Shown: positions 34,551-44,145, counted from the first letter of the stretch. The stretch: 64,000 nucleotides of DNA from Bacillaceae bacterium OF18-1A (GCA_027694045.1 JAQEWB010000001.1:992001-1056000); one strand, 5' to 3'. Translations and numbers: made by a program. The notes: generated by a model from the sequence alone, not told the origin.

Positions 34551-34589
34551 AAAAAGATAGCAATACACTTATATATTGCTATCTTTTTT
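34551..34589. terminator. Bidirectional terminator between the small protein and panE
   Basis: AAAAAGATAGCAATA / TATTGCTATCTTTTT stem between convergent genes, with T-runs both ways. Confidence 0.88.
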
Positions 34590-34595
34590 ATTTTT

Positions 34596-35540
34596 TCATA
34601 CATCTAATTCTATTACAGATCTGTTAAAGGTCATCTCTTCATACACCTTTAAATTTTGATATACAGTTCTTAATAATGGTGCTTCTATAGAAAATTTCTC
34701 AGCCAATTCAAGTAAGTATCCTTGCAGATGCTCCCCTTCAATGAGCGAACCTTTTTCCATATCACGTTGCATCGATGACTTCATATTATACGAAATTTTA
34801 TCAATCGTTTTCATATGTTCCTGGGCAACATTCTCCTTAACTGGGGCTCCTATTGCTCTCATAATCTGTACGGATTCTTCAAATATTTTCTGAATAAAAT
34901 CACGCCCTCCGTCACTTTCACGAATCGGCCCTATCGGTGCACGCATTAATGTTGTCACACCTGACATTACATTGATAAATAAATACTTATGCCACATATC
35001 TTGCAAAATATTTTCACTTAAAACAAAACTAGATTTCGTACCTGCAAATGCTTCAGAAATACCCTTTATTCTCTCTGAATTTTGTGGATGAATTTCTCCA
35101 AATACAACTCTGTTTGCAGCACTAGTTTGTAGAATTTCTCCTTGATCGTTTAACGTCGTTTCAATAAAACATAAACCGCCAATTACTTTTTCCACGCCGA
35201 ATTCTTTTTGTAATAGCGATACATGAGCGATACCATTTAACAATGGAATGATTACAGTATTTTCGCCAACAAACGGCTTCAAATCTTGAATTGCCTCTTT
35301 TAAGTGATACGCTTTTGTTGAAAATAAAATCACATCAAATGGAGCAGTTTGATCTTCTTTCGTTATTAATTTCGGTTGAAACGAAAAATCCCCGTTAACA
35401 CTCCGGATTACAAGTCCTCTTTCCTCTAATTGTTTTTTTCGTTTACTACGAACAAGAAATGTAACATCTTCTCTCTTTTCGACTAATCTGCCACCAAAAA
35501 ATCCTCCGACTCCACCAGCGCCTAATACTAAAATCCTCAT
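34596..35540 (-). CDS. panE: 2-dehydropantoate 2-reductase
   Basis: 314 residues. Reduces ketopantoate to pantoate with NADPH in pantothenate synthesis. The Rossmann motif GAGGVGGFFGG is at residues 7-17. 'LLNGIAHVSLLQKEFG' with 'GGLCFIETTLNDQGEI' and 'DMWHKYLFINVMSGVTTLMRAPIGPIRES' (catalytic Lys in 'WHKYLFIN') are family signatures; the C-terminal helical domain has 'SSMQRDMEKGSLIEGEHLQGYLLELAEK'. Monocistronic. B. cereus-group genomes have more than one PanE-like protein, so this could be a paralogue. Confidence 0.88.
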   Translation of the reverse strand: MRILVLGAGGVGGFFGGRLVEKREDVTFLVRSKRKKQLEERGLVIRSVNGDFSFQPKLITKEDQTAPFDVILFSTKAYHLKEAIQDLKPFVGENTVIIPLLNGIAHVSLLQKEFGVEKVIGGLCFIETTLNDQGEILQTSAANRVVFGEIHPQNSERIKGISEAFAGTKSSFVLSENILQDMWHKYLFINVMSGVTTLMRAPIGPIRESDGGRDFIQKIFEESVQIMRAIGAPVKENVAQEHMKTIDKISYNMKSSMQRDMEKGSLIEGEHLQGYLLELAEKFSIEAPLLRTVYQNLKVYEEMTFNRSVIELDV

Positions 35541-35715
35541 ACAGCATCCCCCTTTTCAAAATACAATTTTATAACTTTTAATATACATAATATTATACAT
35601 GTCCCCTACTAAATAAGCTGAATTTTCATTCTTAATCAAGTATAAAACAGTGGTTATTTTCAAATGAATTTGGGCATGTTGTTTTTATAGCATATTTGGA
35701 AAGGAAACAATGTAA

Positions 35716-37191
35716 ATGGAGGCAATACATACAATCGAGGAAAAAGATGTAACAACAGCTATATTTCAATTTATATTCCCGTTTTCTTTTAAAACTGGAT
35801 ATGAACAAAATATGTTCCCTTTCTTACAGAAAAATGATTTTCACCCTTTTCGACTCGATCATCTTGAAAATGAAAATACATACTACGGAAAGTTTCAAGT
35901 TTCACATCAAAATATGGAAGCATATTATCTTTCATTTACAAATAAAATACTCTTTCCTCACTCAGAGCATCAAAAAGGATTGCAGCGCTATTCTAAAGAT
36001 CTTAACTTAACTGGACATTTAACAACAAATCTTATTTCCGTTCCATTTCAGATTCATTCTATTGACGTAACACTTTGTCCTTATGAGCTTGGCTTCTTAA
36101 CAATTCGGACAGAAGTAGAGACCGCTCCAAACATGACTTTATCCGAAGCAATCGAATTCGCTGCTCGCTTCCGTGTACTTGAAACTAAAAATGATACAAA
36201 TGAGACTATTTGTATTGAATGTAACGGAAAAAAGTATTCCCAAGTTGAAAAATTCATTTTTGGTTATTTATTTCATGGCATAACTGATTTCTTTGAAAAG
36301 AAGAGATTAAGAAGTTCATACTTTCAAACCTTCCCTTTCTTCGAAGACCAAAGAATGTACGTCCAAACTTTATTGTCACTAAAAGAAGGAATGGAACTTA
36401 ATGAAGTGGATGTTTATCGTACTTCTAGTCTTTCCGGATTAACAAGTGATGGTAAGCCATATGTGAGTGCAAATAACCTTCCTTACATTCATGACTATTT
36501 AAAAAAACACGCTTACCAGAGATGGGCTCCAAATCGTTATTTCATAATGGAAGAACATATTTTTACATGTGTAACAAATGAAGGAAAACGTGAAATCGCT
36601 AAACTTGCTAGTCAAATGTACGGAGAATTTTATTACGCTTTATTATTAAACCTATTTCATAAAATTGTTTTATTAAAAATGGCTAACGCCTATGCTGAGC
36701 TAAACATTGAACAAGATACTAATGAAATAGAGAAATTAATTTATTCGATCAATTCGTTCACTGCTAATTATTTTTCTTTAGAATTAGTATCCCAATCACA
36801 AAGTGAAGATATTTTCTTTCGTTTAAGAAAACTTTTTAATATTGAGGTTCTATACTCGAACGCGAAACAAAATCTTGATAGTTTGTTTAAATATCAAGAA
36901 AATGTCGCCTCTAAAAAAGATAGCCTCTTATTATTAATTTTAACGCTCTACTCTGTAGTGGGCCAAATGTTAGGGTTTACTATGATTGACCTTTTAAGAA
37001 ACACCGATTCAAACAAGATATCGTCACCTCTTGAATTTTTTGCTCTATTAATTGCGATTAGCGGCATTGTCATTTCACTTATTTTAGGTGCACAAGGTTT
37101 ATATCAATGGGGTATGCAGCATAGAAGAAGAAAAGCATGGGTAAAACAAACTGTACTTTCTGCTGTGAAAGAGAAAGATGATAACAAGTAA
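35716..37191 (+). CDS. Unrecognised protein with two C-terminal membrane helices (CorA-like layout)
   Basis: 491 residues, no signal peptide. A long soluble αβ region (~1-395) is followed by a coiled-coil-like stretch ('FRLRKLFNIEVLYSNAKQNLDSLFKYQENVASKKD') leading into helix 1 (~400-425, 'SLLLLILTLYSVVGQMLGFTMIDLL') and helix 2 (~435-462, 'PLEFFALLIAISGIVISLILGAQGLYQWG'). It ends with a basic tail. This layout resembles CorA-type channels, but there is no GMN loop and I claim no homology. Stands alone, with AAAGGAAA upstream and a good terminator. Confidence 0.7.
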   Translation: MEAIHTIEEKDVTTAIFQFIFPFSFKTGYEQNMFPFLQKNDFHPFRLDHLENENTYYGKFQVSHQNMEAYYLSFTNKILFPHSEHQKGLQRYSKDLNLTGHLTTNLISVPFQIHSIDVTLCPYELGFLTIRTEVETAPNMTLSEAIEFAARFRVLETKNDTNETICIECNGKKYSQVEKFIFGYLFHGITDFFEKKRLRSSYFQTFPFFEDQRMYVQTLLSLKEGMELNEVDVYRTSSLSGLTSDGKPYVSANNLPYIHDYLKKHAYQRWAPNRYFIMEEHIFTCVTNEGKREIAKLASQMYGEFYYALLLNLFHKIVLLKMANAYAELNIEQDTNEIEKLIYSINSFTANYFSLELVSQSQSEDIFFRLRKLFNIEVLYSNAKQNLDSLFKYQENVASKKDSLLLLILTLYSVVGQMLGFTMIDLLRNTDSNKISSPLEFFALLIAISGIVISLILGAQGLYQWGMQHRRRKAWVKQTVLSAVKEKDDNK

Positions 37192-37286
37192 AGAAGATTA
37201 TTTTGAAATTCATAGTAATTCAGTAAATGAAATTTTTATCAACGATTTTTACGATATATCGACTTACCGACAAAAAAACGAATGAC

Positions 37287-37325
37287 AAAAAAAGCTGCTC
37301 CAAATGAAATTTGGAGCAGCTTTTT
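37287..37325. terminator. Bidirectional terminator before trhO
   Basis: AAAAAAGCTGCTCCAAAT / ATTTGGAGCAGCTTTTT hairpin between convergent genes. Confidence 0.88.
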
Positions 37326-37337
37326 CTCTTTGTCCGT

Positions 37338-38297
37338 TTACTTCCCTGCTTCGATTTTCTCTAATGCAACAGCTACTTGCTCTTCCGTTAATTCATGTTG
37401 TATTACGTAGCGGTTACGTGGGCTTACACGACATTCATGAGAACATGCACGTAAATATTTCGCTTCGTTTTCTTCAGAACATAAAATTTTCTTATTACAT
37501 TCTGGATTTGAACAGTTTACATAGCGCTCACAAGGTTCACCTGTAAAATGGTCTTTACCAACGATAACATGTTCTTTTTGGTTTACTGGTACAGCGATAC
37601 GCTCATCGAACACGTAACATTGTCCATCCCAAAGCTCACCTTGTACTTCTGGGTCTTTTCCGTACGTTACAATTCCGCCGTGAAGCTGACTTACATCTTC
37701 ATAACCTTCACGAACTAACCAACCAGAGAACTTCTCACAACGAATTCCGCCTGTACAGTACGTTAAAATCTTTTTACCTTCAAGTACTTCTTTATTTTCA
37801 CGAATCCAATCTGGTAATTCACGGAATGATTCGATATCAGGTTTAATCGCACCTTTGAAGTGACCTAAATCAAATTCATAATCATTTCGCGCATCAATGA
37901 TAACTGTATCTTCTTGTTTCATTGCTTCATAAAAATCTTTTGGCTCTAAATACTTCCCAGTTATTTCGTGTGGGTTAATGTCATCTTCTAGACGAAGTGT
38001 AACTAACTCTGGACGAGGACGTACGTGCATTTTCTTAAATGCATGACCATCAGCTTCATCTATTTTAAATACGATACCGTCAAAACGTGGATCATTATTC
38101 ATTGCTTCCATGTATTTCTCTGTTTGTTCTACAGTTCCAGAACAAGTTCCGTTAATACCTTCTTTTGCTACAAGAATTCTTCCTTTTAATTCAAGTGAAT
38201 TACAAAATGCTAAATGCTCTGCAGCAAATTCTTCAGGATTTTCAATCGTTGTGTACATGTAATATAGTAATACTCTATATGGTTTTGTAGTTGCCAA
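37338..38297 (-). CDS. trhO: tRNA uridine(34) hydroxylase TrhO (rhodanese-like, UPF0176)
   Basis: 319 residues. An N-terminal ferredoxin-like UPF0176 domain (~1-95, '[44 protein letters not shown]') precedes a rhodanese domain (~120-215) with catalytic loop '[15 protein letters not shown]' (Cys181). The C-terminus adds a Cys-rich region ('[22 protein letters not shown]...CSHECR') that probably binds zinc. TrhO makes 5-hydroxyuridine at tRNA wobble position 34 with O2. Start codon TTG with AGGTGG 10 nt upstream. Monocistronic. Confidence 0.92.
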   Translation of the reverse strand: MATTKPYRVLLYYMYTTIENPEEFAAEHLAFCNSLELKGRILVAKEGINGTCSGTVEQTEKYMEAMNNDPRFDGIVFKIDEADGHAFKKMHVRPRPELVTLRLEDDINPHEITGKYLEPKDFYEAMKQEDTVIIDARNDYEFDLGHFKGAIKPDIESFRELPDWIRENKEVLEGKKILTYCTGGIRCEKFSGWLVREGYEDVSQLHGGIVTYGKDPEVQGELWDGQCYVFDERIAVPVNQKEHVIVGKDHFTGEPCERYVNCSNPECNKKILCSEENEAKYLRACSHECRVSPRNRYVIQHELTEEQVAVALEKIEAGK

Positions 38298-38606
38298 TGT
38301 ATTTCTACCACCTATCTAAATTTTAAAATCATGTATAAGTTAACGTTCATATCAAAACATATATAATAAGAAAATGAATCCCATTTTCTTCTCTTTATAC
38401 TATTTTCTATAAGTTAACAAAAATAAAAAACAAGATTACACACCAAAACACTACGGTTATGTTGCAATCCCAATATATTATATATCATACAAATCCATTT
38501 CCATCAATTAATATGCTGTGCGATAGGCTTTATGTTCACATAAATTTCAAAAATAGCCCTTTAATTTATTATATTTCCCCGCAGCGACACACCATAAACT
38601 CCCATT

Positions 38607-38703
38607 TTTTATCCTGCATTAACGAGCAGTAAAATCCCGATTGGTGAGGGCTAATAATCAGTGGGGGATGACCTCCCCACTAATTAAAGTTTCACTTTAT
38701 AAT
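38607..38703 (+). repeat. Structured intergenic repeat, bcr-like
   Basis: ~95 bp, far richer in G+C than its flank, made of short stems (CTGC..GCAG, CCCGATT..GAGGG, AGTGGGG..CCCCACT) and ending in ATTAAAGTTTCACTTTATAA. The 24-nt end recurs inverted at 46486-46509 with one mismatch. This resembles the bcr repeats scattered in B. cereus-group genomes. The exact class was not determined. Confidence 0.65.
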
Positions 38704-38732
38704 ATCACACCATTCATTGCACAGAGTCATAT

Positions 38733-38751
38733 AATTTGCATTAAGGAAACT
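38733..38751. promoter_or_regulatory. MntR box upstream of mntH
   Basis: AATTTGCATTAAGGAAACT differs by one base from the B. subtilis mntH MntR site AATTTGCCTTAAGGAAACT as I recall it. MntR with Mn(II) would repress mntH. A TATAAT at 38730-38735 overlaps it and TTGACA/TATTGA (38769-38796) follows; I cannot say which promoter is used. Confidence 0.7.
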
Positions 38752-38859
38752 TTTATGTTCAAATGAAATTGACACATATATATCTAAATGTATTGAAATA
38801 ATGAGGAAGAATAAATACAATAATTTCATTAAGTTAAGATTTCAAAGGGGAACACTACT

Positions 38860-40155
38860 ATGAATAAAGATATACAAAAAGATGAACATGTCCCTACTCA
38901 AAGTACAACTGTTCAATCCGCACATTTAGCTTTAAATGGGCATACGAAAGGTTTTAGAAGACTATTACCCTTTTTAGGGCCTGCTTTTATTGCCTCAGTC
39001 GCTTATATTGATCCTGGAAACTTCGCAACAAATATTGCTGCTGGTTCTCAATATGGCTATTTACTACTTTGGGTCATTCTCGTTTCTAATTTAATGGCTG
39101 TATTAATCCAAACTTTATCAGCTAAATTAGGAATTGCTACAGGAAGAAACCTTCCTGAAATAGCTCGAGAAAATTTCCCGAAACCCGTTTCTATCGGTTT
39201 ATGGATACAAGGCGAACTCGTTATTATGGCAACGGATTTAGCTGAATTTATCGGAGCTGCACTCGGATTGTACTTATTATTCGGAATTCCAATGTTACCA
39301 GCTGCTTTAATTACAGCCGCTGGATCATTTATTATCCTTGAATTTCAGCGCAGAGGCTTTCGCCCATTAGAAGCCATCATAACAGGAATGATTTTTATCG
39401 TTGTTATCGCTTTTGGCATACAAGTCTTTTATGCTAAACCAGAATTAAGTCCTCTTCTTTCAGGGCTATTTGTTCCAAAATTCCAAGGTGTAGATAGCAT
39501 CCTATTAGCAGCAGGAATTCTAGGTGCGACAGTAATGCCACATGCAATCTATTTACATTCCGCTTTAACACAGCGCCGCGTAGTCGGAACAAACGAGGAA
39601 CAAAAGAAAAAGATTTTCCGCTTTGAATTCATTGATATTATTATTGCAATGATTATCGCTGGAGCAATTAATGCGAGTATGTTAATCGTGGCAGCTGCTC
39701 TATTCTTTAAAAACGGCTTGCATGTTGAAGATCTTGATGTTGCTTTTAACCAATTTAGTAACTTAGTTGGTCCAGTATCTGCTGCTTTATTTGGAATCGG
39801 ACTATTAACAGCTGGACTATCTAGTTCTTCTGTTGGTACGATGTCGGGTGATATTATTATGCAAGGATTTATTCGCATGCATATTCCGCTATATTTACGC
39901 CGATTTATAACAATGATTCCACCTCTCGTTATTATTGCTTTAGGCGTGAATCCAACTTACGCTCTCGTAATGAGCCAAGTTGTCTTATCATTCGGTATTG
40001 CTTTTGCATTAGTACCACTTATTATGTTTACAAGTAATAAAAAAATAATGGGTGCACTCGTCAACCATCGTATTACAACATTTATCGCTTGGGTAATCGC
40101 TGCACTCGTTATCATTTTAAATATTTTCTTACTGTATCAAACGTTTGTAGGGTAA
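38860..40155 (+). CDS. mntH: Nramp-family manganese transporter MntH
   Basis: 431 residues, 11 helices. The metal-site motifs are present: DPGN in helix 1 ('YIDPGNFATNIAAGSQYGY', ~residue 52) and MPHA in helix 6 ('TVMPHAIYLHSALTQRR', ~residue 227); the transport signature 'GILGATVMPH' adjoins it. Imports Mn(II) (and Fe(II)) with H+. A soluble, polar N-terminal segment of ~30 residues precedes helix 1. GGGG ribosome site 8-9 nt upstream of the ATG; MntR-like box ~110 bp upstream; terminator right after the stop. Confidence 0.95.
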   Translation: MNKDIQKDEHVPTQSTTVQSAHLALNGHTKGFRRLLPFLGPAFIASVAYIDPGNFATNIAAGSQYGYLLLWVILVSNLMAVLIQTLSAKLGIATGRNLPEIARENFPKPVSIGLWIQGELVIMATDLAEFIGAALGLYLLFGIPMLPAALITAAGSFIILEFQRRGFRPLEAIITGMIFIVVIAFGIQVFYAKPELSPLLSGLFVPKFQGVDSILLAAGILGATVMPHAIYLHSALTQRRVVGTNEEQKKKIFRFEFIDIIIAMIIAGAINASMLIVAAALFFKNGLHVEDLDVAFNQFSNLVGPVSAALFGIGLLTAGLSSSSVGTMSGDIIMQGFIRMHIPLYLRRFITMIPPLVIIALGVNPTYALVMSQVVLSFGIAFALVPLIMFTSNKKIMGALVNHRITTFIAWVIAALVIILNIFLLYQTFVG

Positions 40156-40156
40156 T

Positions 40157-40197
40157 GAAAAAGGGTATTCCAATTTTAAGTTGGAATACCCTTTTTC
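40157..40197 (+). terminator. Rho-independent terminator of mntH
   Basis: GAAAAAGGGTATTCCAA / TTGGAATACCCTTTTTC perfect stem one base after the stop. Confidence 0.9.
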
Positions 40198-40355
40198 ATT
40201 TTACTATTTGTATTATCCCTATAAACCCTTTTCAACATAAATTCTATAATTTATCTCCAGATAATCCCCTCTTTTAAACTTGAATATTCTTTATTTTCCG
40301 TTTAAATTATTTAATAACAAACACATTCTATTTTCATGTGAAAAGGAGCGAAGTC

Positions 40356-40886
40356 ATGTTTCCTATATTAAAAACCGATCGACTCATTTTACGAGAACTT
40401 ACCGAAGAAGATGCACCGGGTATACTACAATGCTTTTCTAATACTGATGTACTACGCTATTATGGGCAAAAGCCATTACAGGATGTAGATCAAGTAAAAC
40501 AAATTCTTAATAATTTTAAGTTGCGTTACGAGGCAAGAAACGGTATAAAATGGGGAATTGAACTAAAGGAAAGAAAAGGGCTTATTGGAACAATTGGTTT
40601 TCACGATTGGTCTTCTGAGCATAAACGAGCCAATATAAGTTATGCCTTTTTCCCTGAACACTGGGGAAACGGATATGCTACTGAAGCAGTTTCTGAAGTT
40701 ATATCATATGGCTTCCATACCATTCATTTAAAACGTATCGGGGCAATTGTATTTATTGAGAATGAAGCTTCCAATAAAATACTATTAAAGTTAGGTTTTG
40801 AAAAAGAAGGCGTTCTAAAAAATTATATGTATCAAGATGATATTCCGCATGATACGAATTTTTATTCTTTATTAAAATCCGTTTAA
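40356..40886 (+). CDS. GNAT N-acetyltransferase, RimJ/RimL type
   Basis: 176 residues from the ATG at 40356, which has AAGGAG 7 nt upstream (the site would lie inside a longer frame beginning at 40338). 'LILRELTEEDAPGILQCFSNTDVLRYYGQKPL' at the start, 'ANISYAFFPEHWGNGYATEAVSEVISYGF' (acetyl-CoA loop, here WGNGYA) and 'IVFIENEASNKILLKLGFEKEGVLKNYMYQDD' are the marks of the RimJ/RimL subgroup. Probably acetylates a protein N-terminus, amine or antibiotic; the target is not known. Confidence 0.85.
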   Translation: MFPILKTDRLILRELTEEDAPGILQCFSNTDVLRYYGQKPLQDVDQVKQILNNFKLRYEARNGIKWGIELKERKGLIGTIGFHDWSSEHKRANISYAFFPEHWGNGYATEAVSEVISYGFHTIHLKRIGAIVFIENEASNKILLKLGFEKEGVLKNYMYQDDIPHDTNFYSLLKSV

Positions 40887-40900
40887 TGGAATTTATATGT

Positions 40901-40940
40901 AAAAAGGTACATGAGCAAGCTCTTACTCATGCACCTTTTT
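40901..40940. terminator. Bidirectional terminator between the GNAT and radical SAM genes
   Basis: AAAAAGGTACATGAG / CTCATGCACCTTTTTT with one mismatch; it overlaps the stop codon of the radical SAM gene. Confidence 0.85.
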
Positions 40941-42059
40941 TACGTTCTTTTTCTGTTTTCGCAATGCTTTTGGAATGTATACACAGAACGGTTCGCTTTC
41001 CATGTAATCCCCCATCATCGCATATGCTCTAGAACGAGATCCCCCACAAACATATCGAAACTCACAAACACCGCACTTCCCTTTATACTTGTCCGGATTA
41101 CGAAGGTTTTGAAAAACAGGAGAGTTTCTATAAATTTCAGCTAGCGATGTTGTTCGTATATTCCCAGCTTTGATTGGCAATAAGCCACTTGGATATACAT
41201 CTCCAATATGAGAAATAAATACAAAACCGTTTCCATCATTCACCCCTTTTGGAACACGCCCAAGTCCATCAATTTGCCCCGTCATCCCATTCATCAATAC
41301 ATCCTCATATTGAATGATCTGATTTCCCTTTTTATGTTCTTTCATTTTCTCTTGGATCACAACACGTCTATAGTGCTGACCAGCTGTTGTTTTAATATCA
41401 AAAGAAACCTTTTTACTAAGTTGATATAGCCAATGAAATACCCTTTCATGTTGAGCTGGTGAGATCATATCCTTTTCCTTACCTCGCCCTATTGGAACTA
41501 AGAAAAATACACTCCAAAATACACATTCTAATTCTTCTATTAACATCGCCATCTCATCGAGTACATCCACATTATAATTAGAAACAACAGTATTAATTTG
41601 AATAGGAATTTTCAATTCATGTAAATACCGAATCGCATTCATTGTTAATTGAAATGACCCTTCTGTCCCTCTAAAATGATCATGTATTTCAGCTGTTGGT
41701 CCATCTAAACTAAATGCCCATCTAGCAAGTCCTACTTCTTTTGCTTTTTGAATCGTTTCTTTCGTAACGTTTTGAGTGGCACTTGGCGTCATAGATACTC
41801 GAACACCTTTTTTCACTGCATATTCCGCAATGTCATATACATCTGGACGCATTAATGGATCTCCACCAGTAAATACAAGCATTGGATTTTCCATTTCGTA
41901 TATATCATCAATTAGTTTTCTTCCTTCTTCGAACGTTAGCTCTAGAGGATGGCGATGATATTGTGCTTCTGCACGACAATGCAGACATTTTAATTGACAT
42001 GCTCTTGTTAACTCCCATATCACAATAAACGGATTTTTATTAAAATCACGATTAATCAA
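40923..42059 (-). CDS. Radical SAM/SPASM protein of unknown target
   Basis: 378 residues from TTG at 42059, chosen because GGAGGG lies 6 nt before it (that site falls inside the longer frame starting 42077). The SAM cluster is Cys21-Cys25-Cys28 ('CQLKCLHC'), with 'FTGGDPLMRPD' and 'FSLDGPTAEIHDHFRG'. The SPASM-like C-terminus holds further iron-sulfur cysteines ('CGVCEFRYVCGG...FCVY'). It resembles the NirJ/AhbD/MoaA-like group and the TIGR04053-type proteins, which lack a settled function. No peptide precursor is evident next to it. Monocistronic. Confidence 0.82.
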   Translation of the reverse strand: MINRDFNKNPFIVIWELTRACQLKCLHCRAEAQYHRHPLELTFEEGRKLIDDIYEMENPMLVFTGGDPLMRPDVYDIAEYAVKKGVRVSMTPSATQNVTKETIQKAKEVGLARWAFSLDGPTAEIHDHFRGTEGSFQLTMNAIRYLHELKIPIQINTVVSNYNVDVLDEMAMLIEELECVFWSVFFLVPIGRGKEKDMISPAQHERVFHWLYQLSKKVSFDIKTTAGQHYRRVVIQEKMKEHKKGNQIIQYEDVLMNGMTGQIDGLGRVPKGVNDGNGFVFISHIGDVYPSGLLPIKAGNIRTTSLAEIYRNSPVFQNLRNPDKYKGKCGVCEFRYVCGGSRSRAYAMMGDYMESEPFCVYIPKALRKQKKNVKKVHE

Positions 42060-42415
42060 CTTTAACCCTCCCATCAATTGATATTTTCATTGTAAAGTTA
42101 TATATGTATTTATGTTGTGAGATGCATCACAAATAATAATGTTCCTACTTCCCCTTCACCAATCACAAAAACTTTATTTTTAAATATGCAAAATAAAGAG
42201 CGAGACATAGTATGTCTGCATACTATGTCTCGCTCTTTTAATTGTTGTATCACAATCGTGCCTATTGGTTGAAAATCTGAATTTCGTTTACCACTAACCT
42301 CTTTTCACTTCAATAAACTGCTCAATCTCATTTTTTGCAACTTCTTATGAATACGTATAACAACAATTACGCATTCCTCTTCTTCATGTGCTGTGAGAAC
42401 ACTCCGTACAAAAAC
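42060..42415. other. Intergenic region between oppA-like gene and radical SAM gene
   Basis: It holds one striking hairpin (42195-42238) and otherwise AT-rich sequence. No gene was recognised. Confidence 0.5.
42195..42238. terminator. Perfect 20-bp hairpin downstream of the oppA-like gene
   Basis: AAAGAGCGAGACATAGTATG and its exact complement CATACTATGTCTCGCTCTTT are separated by four bases. T-rich tails on both strands. It lies ~180 nt past the OppA-like stop and is most simply a terminator; an RNA-processing role is possible. Confidence 0.75.
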
Positions 42416-44044
42416 TTACTTTTCATCAATATAAGCATTCTTATACGTATACACGCCACCAAATTGATGCTTTTCAATTCCCTTTACATAATCTTTTTGA
42501 ATATATGCTGAGCCAATCTGATAAAGCGGCGCTATCGCAGCATCCTCTAATAGAATACGTTCAGCCTCTTGCATAGCTTCCCATCTTTTCTTTTGATCTA
42601 GTACTAACTCATTTTTCGCTTTCTTTATTAATTCATCGTAACTAGGATTAGAGTAACTCATTTTATTGTTTGGATTATTTGTCGTAAATAGCTCTAAATA
42701 ACTAATTGGGTCTTTATAGTCAGGTCCCCAATTTGCCATAGTTATATCGTAATCACCTGTTTGTTCTAACTGTAGCTTTTGTTTAAATGGCTGTTGTTTA
42801 ATTTGTAGCGTGAGTCCCTGCAAATTCTTTTCTAAGTCACCTTTTATATATTCTGCCATACGTTTTGCGTTATCTTGTTCAAACGTTAAAAACTCAAGGT
42901 TTACTTGCTCTACTCCAAGTTCTTTTTTCGCTTCTTCCCAAACTTTTTTCGCAGTTTGTAAATCATATGAAGAAAGATCTCCGTTTTCTTTTCTAAAATC
43001 TTTGCCAGTTTTTTCATTTATATGACCAACTGGTACAAGTCCACTTGCAGGTTTTGCTCCGTTATTAATAAAGTGAGCAACAAAATCCTCTTTATTTAAC
43101 GCTAATGAGATAGACTGACGCACTTTCTTATTTGTTAGCACATTATTTTTCTCATTAAAACGCAGCATAGCAATTCCAGGATCACTCGACATATGTAATT
43201 CCTTATTCTCTTTATACTTGTCTACAAATTGCGAATTAATAGGCACTCGATCCAAGTCGCCCGCTTCGTATAAATTAACAGCTGTCATTGTATCTTTTAC
43301 GATATGAAAATTTATTTCATCTACATTCACTTTCTTTTTATCCCAATATGTATCATTTTTCTTTAATCGAAACTCTTGTTCATGTTTCCATTTTTCTAAT
43401 ACAAATGGACCGTTATATATGAGATTATTTGGTTCCAACCCATAATTTTTTCCTTGTTCTTTAAAAAAGGATTCATGCTGTGGCATGTATATAGGTAACG
43501 CTAACAGCTGTAAAAAATATGGAATCGGCTGTTCTAGTTCAACTTCTAGCTTATAATCATTTATAACTTTAACCCCAAGTGCATCAAGAGACATTGTTCC
43601 CTTATTTATCTCTTTTGCATTTTTTACATTAAAGAGCATATACGCATACTGAGATGCTGTTTCAGGGGTAATTGCACGTTTCCATGCAAACATAAAATCA
43701 TTTGCTGTTACATTATCCCCATTTGACCATTTTGCATCTTTACGCAAATCAAATGTATATTTTTTACCATCTTCACTTCTTTTAAACGATTTTGCTACTG
43801 CTGGAATAGGCTGATCTTGATCATCTAATACATACAAACCTTCAAATATGTTTTGCATAACGTGTGCTGATGTACCATCCATCGTTTTCGCAGTGTCAAG
43901 AGAAGGAATTTCTTCTGATACTGTTACATGTAACACTTGTTTTTTAGACCTTAAATCATTTTTATTCGTTTTATTATTACAAGCTGTTAAAAATAAAAAT
44001 GTAACAAGTACCATTACTATTAAATGGCTCTTTTTTCGTTGCAT
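42416..44044 (-). CDS. OppA-like peptide-binding lipoprotein (SBP family 5)
   Basis: 542 residues with a lipoprotein signal (lipobox 'FLTAC', Cys22), so tethered outside the cell. The family-5 signature follows: 'TVSEEIPSLDTAKTMDGTSAHVMQNIFEGLY', 'DFMFAWKRAITPETASQYAYMLFNVKNA', 'NGPFVLEKWKHEQEFRLKKNDTYWDKKKVNVDEI' and 'PLYQIGSAYIQKDYVKGIEKH'. Binds oligopeptides for an Opp-type ABC importer. No permease or ATPase gene is next to it, so it must use an importer encoded elsewhere. Such orphans abound in the B. cereus group; some serve quorum-peptide uptake (inference). Confidence 0.9.
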   Translation of the reverse strand: MQRKKSHLIVMVLVTFLFLTACNNKTNKNDLRSKKQVLHVTVSEEIPSLDTAKTMDGTSAHVMQNIFEGLYVLDDQDQPIPAVAKSFKRSEDGKKYTFDLRKDAKWSNGDNVTANDFMFAWKRAITPETASQYAYMLFNVKNAKEINKGTMSLDALGVKVINDYKLEVELEQPIPYFLQLLALPIYMPQHESFFKEQGKNYGLEPNNLIYNGPFVLEKWKHEQEFRLKKNDTYWDKKKVNVDEINFHIVKDTMTAVNLYEAGDLDRVPINSQFVDKYKENKELHMSSDPGIAMLRFNEKNNVLTNKKVRQSISLALNKEDFVAHFINNGAKPASGLVPVGHINEKTGKDFRKENGDLSSYDLQTAKKVWEEAKKELGVEQVNLEFLTFEQDNAKRMAEYIKGDLEKNLQGLTLQIKQQPFKQKLQLEQTGDYDITMANWGPDYKDPISYLELFTTNNPNNKMSYSNPSYDELIKKAKNELVLDQKKRWEAMQEAERILLEDAAIAPLYQIGSAYIQKDYVKGIEKHQFGGVYTYKNAYIDEK

Positions 44045-44145
44045 GAAATGTTCTCCTTACAAATAAAATATGATAAAGCGTTATATATTATAGCAGAAAT
44101 ACGAATAAAAAGATGCCACGTTCTATTGAATATTTATTCGTTTAT

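Noticed and set aside
34380..34568. 62-codon frame antisense to the 42-residue gene
   Set aside because: Runs through the terminator and opposes the strong ribosome site on the plus strand.
38298..38859. Manganese (yybP-ykoY) riboswitch ahead of mntH
   Set aside because: The structured block there ends in a repeat found elsewhere in the window and lacks the yybP-ykoY core; an MntR-like box explains Mn control better.
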